Positions 1 to 7,897 of a stretch of 64,000 nt of DNA are shown here, piece by piece. This stretch comes from CAYQOX01 sp964419335. GTDB lineage: Bacteria; Hinthialibacterota; Hinthialibacteria; Hinthialibacterales; Hinthialibacteraceae. The DNA is taken from NCBI GenBank assembly GCA_964419335.1, contig CAYQOX010000006.1, forward strand, positions 62,001-126,000, written 5' to 3'. Made by a program: the position numbers and the translations under genes. The notes beneath the pieces are model-generated. The model was not told the origin of the DNA, did no database searches, and saw only the letters and a program-made list of their open reading frames with translations. Position 1 is the first letter of the stretch. Each line of letters begins with the position of its first letter.

Positions 1-184
1 TCACGACGTAGGAAAAAATTTTGTCCCAACGCGCGCGACATGTGCAGTCCATGATTTTCTAGAAAAGCGGACAGCTCACGGCGGTTGTATAATAAGTGAT
101 ATCGATCAAAATCAGCCGTACGATTGTGATTGTTGGGATTCAACACTCGCTTCTCGATTTCATTTTTAGTGAAGGATATGAAAT

Positions 185-1237
185 ATGCCCGTACATACCA
201 TAGCCGCGGAAGGCGGCCAAGTCAAAATCATCGATCAAACTCTACTCCCGACAAAAACGGTTTATTTAACCATTGAGAGCATCGAGCAGATGTGGGAGGC
301 AATCAAAATGCTGCGGATACGCGGGGCACCCGCGATTGGGATTGCTGCGGCTTTTGGAGTTTGTCTCGGGGTGAAAGACTCAACCGCACGGGACTTTGAG
401 GCCTTTCGCCTGGAGGTGCAAAGGGCGGCGGATTTTCTTGCCAGTTCTCGTCCTACGGCTGTTAATTTATTTTGGGCGCTTGACCGGATGAAACGGGTTA
501 CCGAAGAAAATGCTTCTATGCCGGTGGATCAGATCAAGCAGCGTTTATATGCCGAAGCCGAGCAGATGATTCGTGAAGATACTGAGATTTGCCGTGCCAT
601 TGGTGAGAATGGCGAAGCCCTGCTGAAAGAAGGAGATGGGATTTTGACCCATTGCAACGCGGGGGGGTTGGCCACAGCCCAGTACGGTACAGCCTTGGCG
701 CCGGTTTATGTGGCCAAAGAAAAAGGGAAGAATGTGCATGTTTTTGCCGATGAGACTCGCCCCCTGCTTCAAGGAGCACGTTTGACCACATGGGAATTGA
801 AAGAAGGCGGAGTTGAAGTAACCCTGATCTGTGATAACATGGCGGCCTGTGTTATGGCTAAGGGATGGATTCAAGCGGTGATTGTAGGAACCGACCGGGT
901 GGCGGCCAATGGGGATGTAGCCAACAAAATTGGGACCTATGGAGTGGCGATCTTGGCGAAAGAACATGGAATTCCTTTTTATGTCGCTGCGCCTACCTCT
1001 TCGATAGATATGACGCTAAAGGAAGGAACCTTAATCCCTATCGAAGAACGGAAAGAGAGTGAAATTACCCACGGTTTTGGAAAACAAACCGCCCCGCAGG
1101 ATATCCATGTCTATAATCCCGCTTTTGATGTGACGCCTCATTCTTACGTTACGGGATTGATTACCGAAAAAGGAATGATCTATCCCCCGTTTGAGGATAA
1201 TTTAAATAAATTGTTTCTAGAAGAAGTGGCAAAGTAA
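185..1237 (+). CDS. mtnA: S-methyl-5-thioribose-1-phosphate isomerase
   Basis: This enzyme converts 5-methylthioribose 1-phosphate to 5-methylthioribulose 1-phosphate in the cytoplasmic methionine salvage pathway. The 350-residue length is normal for the family. Visible family motifs are RIRGAPAIG (about 44-52), THCNAGG with the expected catalytic Cys157, ADETRPLLQGARL (about 188-200) and GTDRVAANGDVANKIG with the expected catalytic Asp237. The ATG follows a purine-rich AAGGAT. No other salvage gene lies beside it, so it seems to be transcribed alone. It converges on the class II aldolase with a hairpin between them. The family also contains related ribose-1,5-bisphosphate isomerases and eIF2B-like proteins, but the motif set and length favour MtnA. 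Confidence 0.95.
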   Translation: MPVHTIAAEGGQVKIIDQTLLPTKTVYLTIESIEQMWEAIKMLRIRGAPAIGIAAAFGVCLGVKDSTARDFEAFRLEVQRAADFLASSRPTAVNLFWALDRMKRVTEENASMPVDQIKQRLYAEAEQMIREDTEICRAIGENGEALLKEGDGILTHCNAGGLATAQYGTALAPVYVAKEKGKNVHVFADETRPLLQGARLTTWELKEGGVEVTLICDNMAACVMAKGWIQAVIVGTDRVAANGDVANKIGTYGVAILAKEHGIPFYVAAPTSSIDMTLKEGTLIPIEERKESEITHGFGKQTAPQDIHVYNPAFDVTPHSYVTGLITEKGMIYPPFEDNLNKLFLEEVAK

Positions 1238-1276
1238 CTCTTTATCGGATTTATGGATTTGGTTGAAACGCAAAAC

Positions 1277-1300
1277 GGCCGCGTAAGACAATACGCGGCC
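1277..1300. terminator. Bidirectional hairpin between mtnA and fba
   Basis: A 9-bp perfect stem (GGCCGCGTA with TACGCGGCC, six-base loop) lies in the short gap between two convergent genes. On the minus strand it is followed by a TTTTG run, so it fits best as the terminator of the class II aldolase. It could also stop mtnA, though the plus-strand tail is not T-rich. Confidence 0.7.
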
Positions 1301-1326
1301 ATTCGTCTACTGGAATTAAGTGAGTC

Positions 1327-2367
1327 TTATTTCTTATATTGGGCGGCCATATCGACCAAGGTAATCGGTTTGATTTTCTCTGCTTGGCCAGCTTGACCAA
1401 AGGCGATCATGCGATCTTTGCATACTTCGTACATGGCTTCGCGAGCAGGGCCTAAGTATTTGCGGGGATCAAATTCGGCATTCTTTTCATAGAAGACCTT
1501 GCGGATAGCGCCCGTCATGGCGAGACGATTGTCGGTATCCACGTTAATCTTGCGGACTCCGTGTTTAATGCCGCGTTGAATTTCTTCGACCGGCACGCCG
1601 TAGGCTTTCTTGATCCCGCCGCCGTATTGGTTAATGAGATCAACCAGATCTTCAGGGACCGAAGAAGAGCCGTGCATCACCAAATGGGTGTTGGGCAACT
1701 TTTTGTTGATTTGTTCAATGCGATCCATGGCGAGAATGTCACCGGTGGGTTTGCGGGTGAATTTGTAGGCTCCGTGGCTGGTTCCGATCGCCACGGCTAA
1801 GGCATCGACGGTGGTGCGTTCGACGAACTCGACGGCCTGATCGGGATCCGTCAATAATTTTTCGCGATCCAAGGTTCCTTCGAAGCCATGACCATCTTCT
1901 TTATCACCACTGCCTGTTTCGAGGCTGCCGAGACATCCCAGTTCGCCCTCAACACTAACTCCCTTCGCATGCGCCATGTCGACGACTTTTTTCGTGGTCT
2001 CGCAGTTGTACTCGAAGGAGGCAGGCGTTTTACCGTCTTCTTCCAGGGAGCCATCCATCATCACGCTGGTGAAGCCATTGTCGATAGCGGACATGCAGGT
2101 TTCAGGACTGTTACCATGATCTTGGTGCATGACAATAGGAATGTTGGGGTGGAGTTCCGCTGCGGCTAACATGAGATGGCGGAGGTAGTTATCATTGGTA
2201 TAAGAGCGGGCGCCACGGCTTGCTTGTATAATAACAGGGGAATTCGTTTCTTCGGCCGCTTTCATAATCGCCTGGATTTGTTCCATGTTATTGACGTTAA
2301 AGGCGGCGACTCCATAATCGTGTTCGGCAGCATGGTCAAGTAATACTCTGAGTGGAATCAATGGCAT
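1327..2367 (-). CDS. fba: Fructose-bisphosphate aldolase, class II
   Basis: This Zn-dependent aldolase of glycolysis and gluconeogenesis interconverts fructose 1,6-bisphosphate with glyceraldehyde 3-phosphate and dihydroxyacetone phosphate. The 346-residue length and N-terminus (MPLIPLRVLLDHA) match the Calvin-cycle-like subtype. Visible motifs are HQDHG with Asp83/His84, GTSHG with His198 and MHGSSS with His232, which supply the catalytic Asp and the metal ligands. A good AAAGGAG ribosome site precedes the ATG. A second, unrelated class I aldolase lies just upstream on the same strand. The two are separated by about 300 bp that contains a terminator, so they are probably separate transcripts. 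The substrate could be a related bisphosphate such as tagatose 1,6-bisphosphate, but that is less likely. Confidence 0.95.
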   Translation of the reverse strand: MPLIPLRVLLDHAAEHDYGVAAFNVNNMEQIQAIMKAAEETNSPVIIQASRGARSYTNDNYLRHLMLAAAELHPNIPIVMHQDHGNSPETCMSAIDNGFTSVMMDGSLEEDGKTPASFEYNCETTKKVVDMAHAKGVSVEGELGCLGSLETGSGDKEDGHGFEGTLDREKLLTDPDQAVEFVERTTVDALAVAIGTSHGAYKFTRKPTGDILAMDRIEQINKKLPNTHLVMHGSSSVPEDLVDLINQYGGGIKKAYGVPVEEIQRGIKHGVRKINVDTDNRLAMTGAIRKVFYEKNAEFDPRKYLGPAREAMYEVCKDRMIAFGQAGQAEKIKPITLVDMAAQYKK

Positions 2368-2676
2368 AGGTGTATTCTCCTTTTCATAGTTTAATTATTT
2401 TACTCGTGTTTTGAAAACACAAAATGGAAATTAACAAATGTTTGCCACGTTCTATAAAAAAAAGATTCTTAGGACAGTAAAAAGAAATAGAACATGCCTG
2501 AGAAAAATGGAAACAACAAAATCGATAGAATCGGCAAAACCAAGGTAATATTTTAACTAATTATTTCCTGTTAGGGAATCCCTATGAGAACGGGGAATGA
2601 AAAAAGGCTTAAAATTAGATAGGGGCCTTCGAAAGAAGGCCCCACCTGAACTCAGGAGAAGAAAAAGTGGATTGGT
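2368..2676. other. Intergenic region between the two aldolase genes
   Basis: This is about 309 AT-rich bases. It holds the terminator of the upstream class I aldolase at its right end and presumably the promoter and leader of the class II aldolase on the minus strand. I see no small gene or RNA with a recognisable consensus. Confidence 0.5.
2622..2643 (-). terminator. Intrinsic terminator of class I aldolase
   Basis: A 9-bp perfect GC-rich stem (GGGGCCTTC with GAAGGCCCC, four-base loop) lies 33 bp past the class I aldolase stop codon. On the minus strand it is followed by a T-rich TATCTAATTTT. Confidence 0.75.
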
Positions 2677-3726
2677 TTAAGCCACGGTGACGGAATTATC
2701 CAGATAAACATCCTGTATGGCGTTAAGAAGTTTGACGCCTTCGCCCATGGGACGCTGGAAGGCTTTTCGCCCTGTAATGAGTCCGGTACCTCCTGCCCGC
2801 TTATTAATAACGGCTGTTTTGACCGCTTCTTCTAAATCGTTTTCGCCGGAGGGGCCGCCAGAGTTAATTAACCCAATACGTCCCATATAACAATTCATAA
2901 CTTGATAACGGGTGAGGTCAATCAGATGGTCGGTGGCCAATTTTTCGTACATGCCGGGATGAGTTTTTGCGAATTTCAGGGCTTTAAATCCACCGTTATT
3001 TTCAGGGAGCTTTTGTTTAATGAGGTCGGCTTCGATGGTAACCCCGAGATGGTTGGCCTGTCCAGTCATATCCGCTGAGACATGATAATCGGTGCCTTCT
3101 TTCTTGAATTCATTATTGCGTAGGTAGCACCACAGCACGGTGGCTAATCCGAGTTCATGAGCGTAAGAAAAAGCTTCCGAGACTTCTTCAATTTGGCGGC
3201 TGGATTCAGGAGAGCCGTAATAAATCGTGGCACCCACGGCGGCTGCCCCCATATCGTAGGCTTGTTTTACATTGGCGAACAAACGCTGATCATATTTATT
3301 GGGATAGGTGAGAAGCTCGTTGTGATTGAATTTGACGATGAAGGGAATTTTGTGCGAATACTTGCGCGCCACCGAGCCAAGAACACCCAAAGTGGAGGCC
3401 ACCGCGTTACAGCCGCCTTCCAGCGCTAATTTAACGATATTTTCGGGATCGAAATATTCGGGATTAGGTGCGAAGGAGGCACCCGCGGTGTGCTCGATAC
3501 CCTGATCCACAGGTAGTACAGAAAGATACCCGGTATTTCCCAGACGACCGTTACTGAAGATCCATTGAAGGTTGCCAATGACGCGGTTGTTGCGATCGCT
3601 CTGGAGATAAATTCGGTCGACGAAGTCAGGTCCCGGGAGATGAAGATTTTCTTTGGGAACGGTTGTGCATTTGTGGTTGAGAAGCTCTTGTGCTTTGGGG
3701 CCAAGAACTTCGTTAATGTTAATCAT
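2677..3726 (-). CDS. fbaB: Class I fructose-bisphosphate aldolase, DhnA/FbaB type
   Basis: This Schiff-base aldolase belongs to the DhnA/LsrF-like class I family common in archaea and some bacteria. It is unrelated in fold details to the zinc enzyme next door. The 349-residue protein shows VLPVDQGIEH (about 71-80), a central KFNHNELLTYPN, the AAAVGATIYYGS strand and a C-terminal NSGGPSGENDLEEAVKTA and KRAGGTGLITGRKAFQRP region. The last two are typical of the phosphate-binding end of this family. In the cell it probably works in gluconeogenesis or with a different sugar phosphate. It has its own terminator. A 10-bp palindrome GTTACGTAAC sits directly before its start codon and may be an operator or chance. 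Residues were assigned by family resemblance, not alignment. Confidence 0.9.
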   Translation of the reverse strand: MININEVLGPKAQELLNHKCTTVPKENLHLPGPDFVDRIYLQSDRNNRVIGNLQWIFSNGRLGNTGYLSVLPVDQGIEHTAGASFAPNPEYFDPENIVKLALEGGCNAVASTLGVLGSVARKYSHKIPFIVKFNHNELLTYPNKYDQRLFANVKQAYDMGAAAVGATIYYGSPESSRQIEEVSEAFSYAHELGLATVLWCYLRNNEFKKEGTDYHVSADMTGQANHLGVTIEADLIKQKLPENNGGFKALKFAKTHPGMYEKLATDHLIDLTRYQVMNCYMGRIGLINSGGPSGENDLEEAVKTAVINKRAGGTGLITGRKAFQRPMGEGVKLLNAIQDVYLDNSVTVA

Positions 3727-4100
3727 AGTTACGTAACCCCTTTCTTTGTAATGTAATTTACAGGTTAACTGTTTATAGGATTAGTTATTTCTCTTTCTCC
3801 CCACGAGTTGAGGTGAAACTTTTCCCAGAAATACTTGGATTTAATGAAAATTGGATGCTAGCTAAATACTATAGTGGAAAAATGAATTGTGTGAACGGGG
3901 GCTTTGATGGGCACTGAAGTAGAGGTCTTCCATCTCATGAAAGGGAAGAATTGAAGAGAGAAAACTTCTTCACGGGGGTTATTTATGAAAAAAATAGCGG
4001 GTACGTAAATTAAATGGTTACATAGCCTTGCAACTTAGCGGGGAATCCGTTATAAACGTTACATGTAATTATTTTTTGTGATCGAGTGACAATGTGACTT
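3727..4100. other. Divergent intergenic region upstream of fbaB and the 418-residue gene
   Basis: About 374 AT-rich bases separate divergently transcribed genes, so promoters for both should lie here. GTTACGTAAC (3728-3737) is a perfect 10-bp palindrome beside the fbaB start. Several GTTAC/GTAAT-like words recur (near 3750-3765 and 4016-4065) and might be regulator half-sites. I found no confident -35/-10 pair and no RNA gene. Confidence 0.4.
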
Positions 4101-5357
4101 ATGGATCAGAATACTTGCGCAGAAATCATCGGACGGCATGGAAAGGATTTGTACTCTTTTTACAATGAGCCTGTCTATGTGAGTGAAGAAGAGTACAAAC
4201 TGCTTATGCAAGACATGATTCGTGAGGCCAAACGGCTAGCGGGATTATTGTCTGTGTACATGGATGAGATTACTTTTGGCCATGCGATCTCTCAAATCAA
4301 ATTTATTGTGGTGTATGACTCGGAGACGTGTGACGAGCATAATTTGAAGTTCGATCAAGTGCTAAAGACGATTGGTACCCGGAATTTAGTGGATGAGGAT
4401 GTGGTTTCTGTTGATCAGAAATTGCTGGAACATCTACCCAAATTTGATTGCCTTTTACAGCCTCAGTGGGTCATGGGCAAGAAACTAAACATTCAATATC
4501 CTTCCACCGCCGAGATTCGGTTTTTCAATATATCGCGTGTTTTGGATTTGTTATGTAGTAGTTTTTTGCGAGATTTTTTTCTTTGGGAAACGGAGCGCTC
4601 GATCAATACCCGCGAAGCGTTGTGGAAATTGAAGCGTTTGCGGCGGTTAATTGATGTAGCCAAAGTGATTCTTCGCAAAGAAAATGCTCCCCGATGGGAT
4701 ACTTACATGGAAACCGTTTATACCATGTGTGATCATTGGTTTGATATGGGGATCGAGCGCTATCGTATGTTGATGTGGACCATCCGCGAAGGATTGTGCA
4801 TTCTATTTAATTTGATTTCAGAACTGCGCCAATATTTCGATCGCGCCCGGGTGGTGAATTTGAAAATTGATCCCAATATAAATCAACCTCATTCCCTAAT
4901 TGTGACCGATAAGATTGCCACTTTGTTTGTCGATGAGTGGGAAGAGGAGAAGGCTCTGGAAAAAATGATATGGTGCCGGGAGAAATTGGGGCAGTTTATT
5001 AGTGTTTTACCGGCTTCGTTTTCTTTGCAATTGTATGAATATACCAAAGGCCATAATTCCTTCAGCCGTTATATGAAGTCATGTTTTGTTACGGAAGGCA
5101 TTGGGGGGAATATGGAGCGCTCCTATATTTCTCTGGAGCGTGCGAAAATCTTGAATCATTATCTTAATTTCAAGATTAAGTTAGGTTTATCCCTCGATGA
5201 TGATGCTATTTTTCATTGCAACCTGCGCGATGGTTCTACGCTAGCGAAAGCAGCTAATATGATGAATGTACAGAAGAATAAAGTACGGCTCAAACGGGTG
5301 CAGCGTATTATCGGGGGAGAAGAAGAGCCGGTCGGAGATTTGCTCTTGGAAGGTTAA
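4101..5357 (+). CDS. Hypothetical protein, 418 residues
   Basis: I do not recognise a family. The protein has no signal peptide and no convincing membrane span, so it is probably cytoplasmic. The N-terminal third contains a hydrophobic strand ending IKFIVVYDSETCDEHN (about 84-100). The middle (about 150-260) is long, amphipathic and helix-rich, with many Arg, Trp and Leu. The C-terminal 60 residues are basic, with repeated Lys-Val-Arg-Leu-Lys pattern, then acidic. The frame is continuous and codon use matches its neighbours, so it looks like a real gene. The strand-then-Asp layout faintly recalls nucleotidyltransferase-like folds, but no catalytic motif is clear. It stands alone between an aldolase and a sulfotransferase. 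Confidence 0.8.
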   Translation: MDQNTCAEIIGRHGKDLYSFYNEPVYVSEEEYKLLMQDMIREAKRLAGLLSVYMDEITFGHAISQIKFIVVYDSETCDEHNLKFDQVLKTIGTRNLVDEDVVSVDQKLLEHLPKFDCLLQPQWVMGKKLNIQYPSTAEIRFFNISRVLDLLCSSFLRDFFLWETERSINTREALWKLKRLRRLIDVAKVILRKENAPRWDTYMETVYTMCDHWFDMGIERYRMLMWTIREGLCILFNLISELRQYFDRARVVNLKIDPNINQPHSLIVTDKIATLFVDEWEEEKALEKMIWCREKLGQFISVLPASFSLQLYEYTKGHNSFSRYMKSCFVTEGIGGNMERSYISLERAKILNHYLNFKIKLGLSLDDDAIFHCNLRDGSTLAKAANMMNVQKNKVRLKRVQRIIGGEEEPVGDLLLEG

Positions 5358-5538
5358 TGTGAATGGGAATGGTGGTCATAAGAAATTGATTTGTCTTAAT
5401 TAATAATGGCCATGTTGGCTTATCTATTCCGAGTAACTTTTTTACTGTGATAAAACAACCTAGGTCAGACTATTTCGCTCTATCTTAAAGCAAAACGATA
5501 TTTTTTCCCCAAATCGACAATTTAGATTAACTCAAACC

Positions 5539-6378
5539 ATGGGCATTCCGATCCTAAAAAAATTTATTGATGCTTATTATCTTAGAGGAAATCTGCGATC
5601 TTGTCTTGATCGAGTAAAAAATCACCGCACCATTTACCATTGCTGCATTCAGAAAAGTGCAAGTCAATGGTTTTTTTATTTTTGGAATGATGTGGTTATT
5701 CGTAACTCTTTAAATCTTCGGTATTTTAATCCAAACGAAGATTTTTGTTTGCGCACTCCGGAAATCCTTCGAAAATTACAATGGCTTCCAAAATACCGCA
5801 TTGTAAGCCCCCTTTTTGTTCGTTATCCAGATTTTGAACGAATGAAGAAGCCGCAAGAGTATAAAACCTTTTTTGTAGCACGTGATCCACGGGATGTCAT
5901 TGTTTCCTCTTATTTTTCAATGCGTTATTCTCATCCATCCAATCCCCATGTGGAAAAGATGCGTGATGATTTAATGGGGATGTCCAAAGAGGAGGGAATC
6001 GAGTATTTTATTCATCATTCCCAGCTAGGGTATTTTGTGCTTTTGGATGAATGGATTCGGGCTTATGAATCGAATCATTTTGCTTGGTTTCGGTATGAGG
6101 ATTTATTTGGAAATGACCAATTGGAGCATTTTAAACGATTAATGGATTATTTAGAGGGAGAGATTTCTAAAGAAGCCCTTCAGGAGGTTTTAAATAGAAA
6201 TTCATTTGGGAAGATATCTGGACGTGATCGGGGAGAAGAAAACATTCATGACCATTACCGGAAAGGGAAGTCGAAGGATTGGATCGAACATTTTACAAAA
6301 AAACACAAGCGATTGTTTAAAGAATTTACGGGTGATCTCCTGATACGACTTGGTTATGAGAAGGATAATAGTTGGTGA
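5539..6378 (+). CDS. Sulfotransferase family protein
   Basis: This is probably a PAPS-dependent sulfotransferase acting on a carbohydrate or other hydroxyl acceptor. The 279-residue protein has the P-loop-like 5'-phosphosulfate-binding region (CCIQKSASQW, about 35-44). It also has the 3'-phosphate-binding strand-turn-helix (FFVARDPRDVIVSSYF, about 114-129) and the C-terminal RKGKSKDW (about 248-255) that normally contacts PAPS. There is no signal peptide. The coding sequence is visibly more AT-rich than its neighbours and uses many TTT/AAA codons, which hints at horizontal transfer. Nearby secreted glycan enzymes and a sulfatase remnant suggest sulfated polysaccharide is part of this organism's biology. 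The acceptor is unknown. Confidence 0.8.
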   Translation: MGIPILKKFIDAYYLRGNLRSCLDRVKNHRTIYHCCIQKSASQWFFYFWNDVVIRNSLNLRYFNPNEDFCLRTPEILRKLQWLPKYRIVSPLFVRYPDFERMKKPQEYKTFFVARDPRDVIVSSYFSMRYSHPSNPHVEKMRDDLMGMSKEEGIEYFIHHSQLGYFVLLDEWIRAYESNHFAWFRYEDLFGNDQLEHFKRLMDYLEGEISKEALQEVLNRNSFGKISGRDRGEENIHDHYRKGKSKDWIEHFTKKHKRLFKEFTGDLLIRLGYEKDNSW

Positions 6379-6404
6379 GGGGCACAGAAAAAAAACGTTT
6401 TTTT

Positions 6405-7565
6405 CTATGTTTGAGTTTCCTTTATTAATTCTTGTGTGATTTTGCGGGCTTCGCAATCGGTGTTGTAGATGTCTTCCAGGGTATAATTCTTAACAACATT
6501 GTGTTTTTTCATACTGATTTCGAGCAAACGAGGGATGGAGCCAAAATTAATGTTCTCTTGTAAGTAGGCTTCCACGATTTCTTCGTTAGCGACAGACATA
6601 TAGGCGGGCATCGTACCCCCGGTTTCGGCGGCTTCATAGGCTAAGCGCAGGCAGGGAAAACTTTCTAAATCCGGCTTAAAGAAGGTAAAAGTGGAGACGT
6701 CGAGAAGATCGAGTTTTCGGCCGGAACGTTTAATGCGGTTGGGATAAGACAAGGCATATTGAATAGGGGTGCGCATATCAGCATCCCCGAGTTGGGCAAG
6801 GACCGAACCATCGATGTATTCCACCATCGAATGGATAATCGACTGGGGATGAACGATGACCTGAATTCGGTCGAGAGCCATATCGAAGAGATGATGGGCT
6901 TCGATGACTTCAAGGCCTTTATTGAACAAAGTCGCAGAATCGATGGTGATTTTGGCGCCCATGTTCCAGGTGGGGTGATTGAGGGCTTCTTTCACAGATA
7001 CATTTTCAAAATCTTCTGGTTTTTGGCCGCGGAAAGGACCTCCCGAAGCGGTCAGAATGATCCGGGAAATCTCTTCATGGTTCCCGCATTGAATGCATTG
7101 CAAAATCGCGCTGTGTTCGCTGTCGATGGGAATAATGGGAACGTGAAATTGATGGGCGGTTTTCATCAGGAGATCGCCTGCCATAGCGAGGACTTCTTTG
7201 TTGGCGAGAGCGATTTGTTTCCCTGCTTCAACTGCGGCGAAGGTCGGCATGAAGCCGGCGGCTCCCACCGTCGCGATTACAGCCACATCGGCTTCAGGGA
7301 CTTGGACTAGATCGATCATCGCCTCAGAGCCGCTTAAAAATTGGGTTGAGGCGGGCAATTGGGAGGTATCAACCTGTTGCGCGATATCTTCCTGAATCAC
7401 CGCGGCATATTTAGGTTGGAATTCTTGAACTTGCTGCATCCATAAATCCACATTGCGATGCGTGGCTAAGGCGATAATTTCGAATTGCTCTGGATGGTGC
7501 CGGACCACGTCCAGACATTGACAACCAATGGATCCCGTTGAACCTAATAAAATCATTCTTTTCAT
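6405..7565 (-). CDS. dxr: 1-deoxy-D-xylulose 5-phosphate reductoisomerase
   Basis: This is the second enzyme of the MEP isoprenoid pathway. It converts DXP to 2-C-methyl-D-erythritol 4-phosphate with NADPH. The 386-residue length is typical. The N-terminal nucleotide-binding LLGSTGSIGCQCLDV (about 6-20), the ALANKEVLAMAG segment (about 118-129), the PIDSEHSAILQC metal/substrate segment (about 146-157), the flexible-loop region SGGPFRG and the C-terminal helical domain with NEEIVEAYL are all present. It is convergent with the sulfotransferase (26 bp gap). Its upstream end faces the gyrB promoter region. No other isoprenoid gene is adjacent. Confidence 0.96.
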   Translation of the reverse strand: MKRMILLGSTGSIGCQCLDVVRHHPEQFEIIALATHRNVDLWMQQVQEFQPKYAAVIQEDIAQQVDTSQLPASTQFLSGSEAMIDLVQVPEADVAVIATVGAAGFMPTFAAVEAGKQIALANKEVLAMAGDLLMKTAHQFHVPIIPIDSEHSAILQCIQCGNHEEISRIILTASGGPFRGQKPEDFENVSVKEALNHPTWNMGAKITIDSATLFNKGLEVIEAHHLFDMALDRIQVIVHPQSIIHSMVEYIDGSVLAQLGDADMRTPIQYALSYPNRIKRSGRKLDLLDVSTFTFFKPDLESFPCLRLAYEAAETGGTMPAYMSVANEEIVEAYLQENINFGSIPRLLEISMKKHNVVKNYTLEDIYNTDCEARKITQELIKETQT

Positions 7566-7746
7566 ATTTAGTTAACCAATTTTTTTATTATTGATAAGAA
7601 GAAAGCGTTCATTTTACCAAAATCATGAGAATGGGTTATCATACTCGGAAAACATCTTCCAATTCAACCGGCATAAAAGTGCGCAACTCGCGCGATTTCA
7701 AGGGTATGCGCGCATTTGGGATGAATGCCTCTATCTTATTGAAATC

Positions 7747-7775
7747 TTGACAGTTATAACTACTCCCGCTAAAAT
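7747..7775 (+). promoter_or_regulatory. Sigma70-type promoter for gyrB
   Basis: TTGACA (7747-7752), a 17-bp spacer and TAAAAT (7770-7775) form a near-consensus housekeeping promoter. The predicted transcript starts near 7782 and leaves a leader of about 115 nt before the gyrB ATG at 7898. Confidence 0.75.
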
Positions 7776-7786
7776 TTATATAATAT

Positions 7787-7821
7787 TTGTGAAATGCGCT
7801 TTTCCTTTTTGTATTTCACAA
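7787..7821 (+). promoter_or_regulatory. Inverted repeat in gyrB leader
   Basis: TTGTGAAAT (7787-7795) and ATTTCACAA (7813-7821) are perfect 9-bp arms separated by 17 bases, at about +5 to +40 of the predicted transcript. A related AAATCACATTTCAT follows at 7824-7837. This may be a dimeric repressor operator or an RNA hairpin. Confidence 0.5.
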
Positions 7822-7897
7822 GAAATCACATTTCATGATCTCCTGCATAAATTCTCTGTTTACAATGGGATAATATACAGGGATCGAGGGAATTCCT

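Larger units (their letters stand above)
7566..7897. other. Divergent region between dxr and gyrB
   Basis: About 330 bases separate two divergent housekeeping genes. It contains the gyrB promoter and a leader inverted repeat described separately. A 112-codon frame across this stretch overlaps the gyrB start and lacks protein-like composition, so I treat the region as non-coding. Confidence 0.55.

Noticed and set aside
1..184. Riboswitch ahead of mtnA
   Set aside because: A TATAAT at 88-93 suggests a promoter, but no SAM-riboswitch core or other recognised fold could be traced.
545..967. Minus-strand frames inside mtnA
   Set aside because: They lie wholly within a clear mtnA gene and have no ribosome site or motifs.
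1888..2169. Plus-strand frame opposite the class II aldolase
   Set aside because: It is the antisense of a well-conserved aldolase gene.
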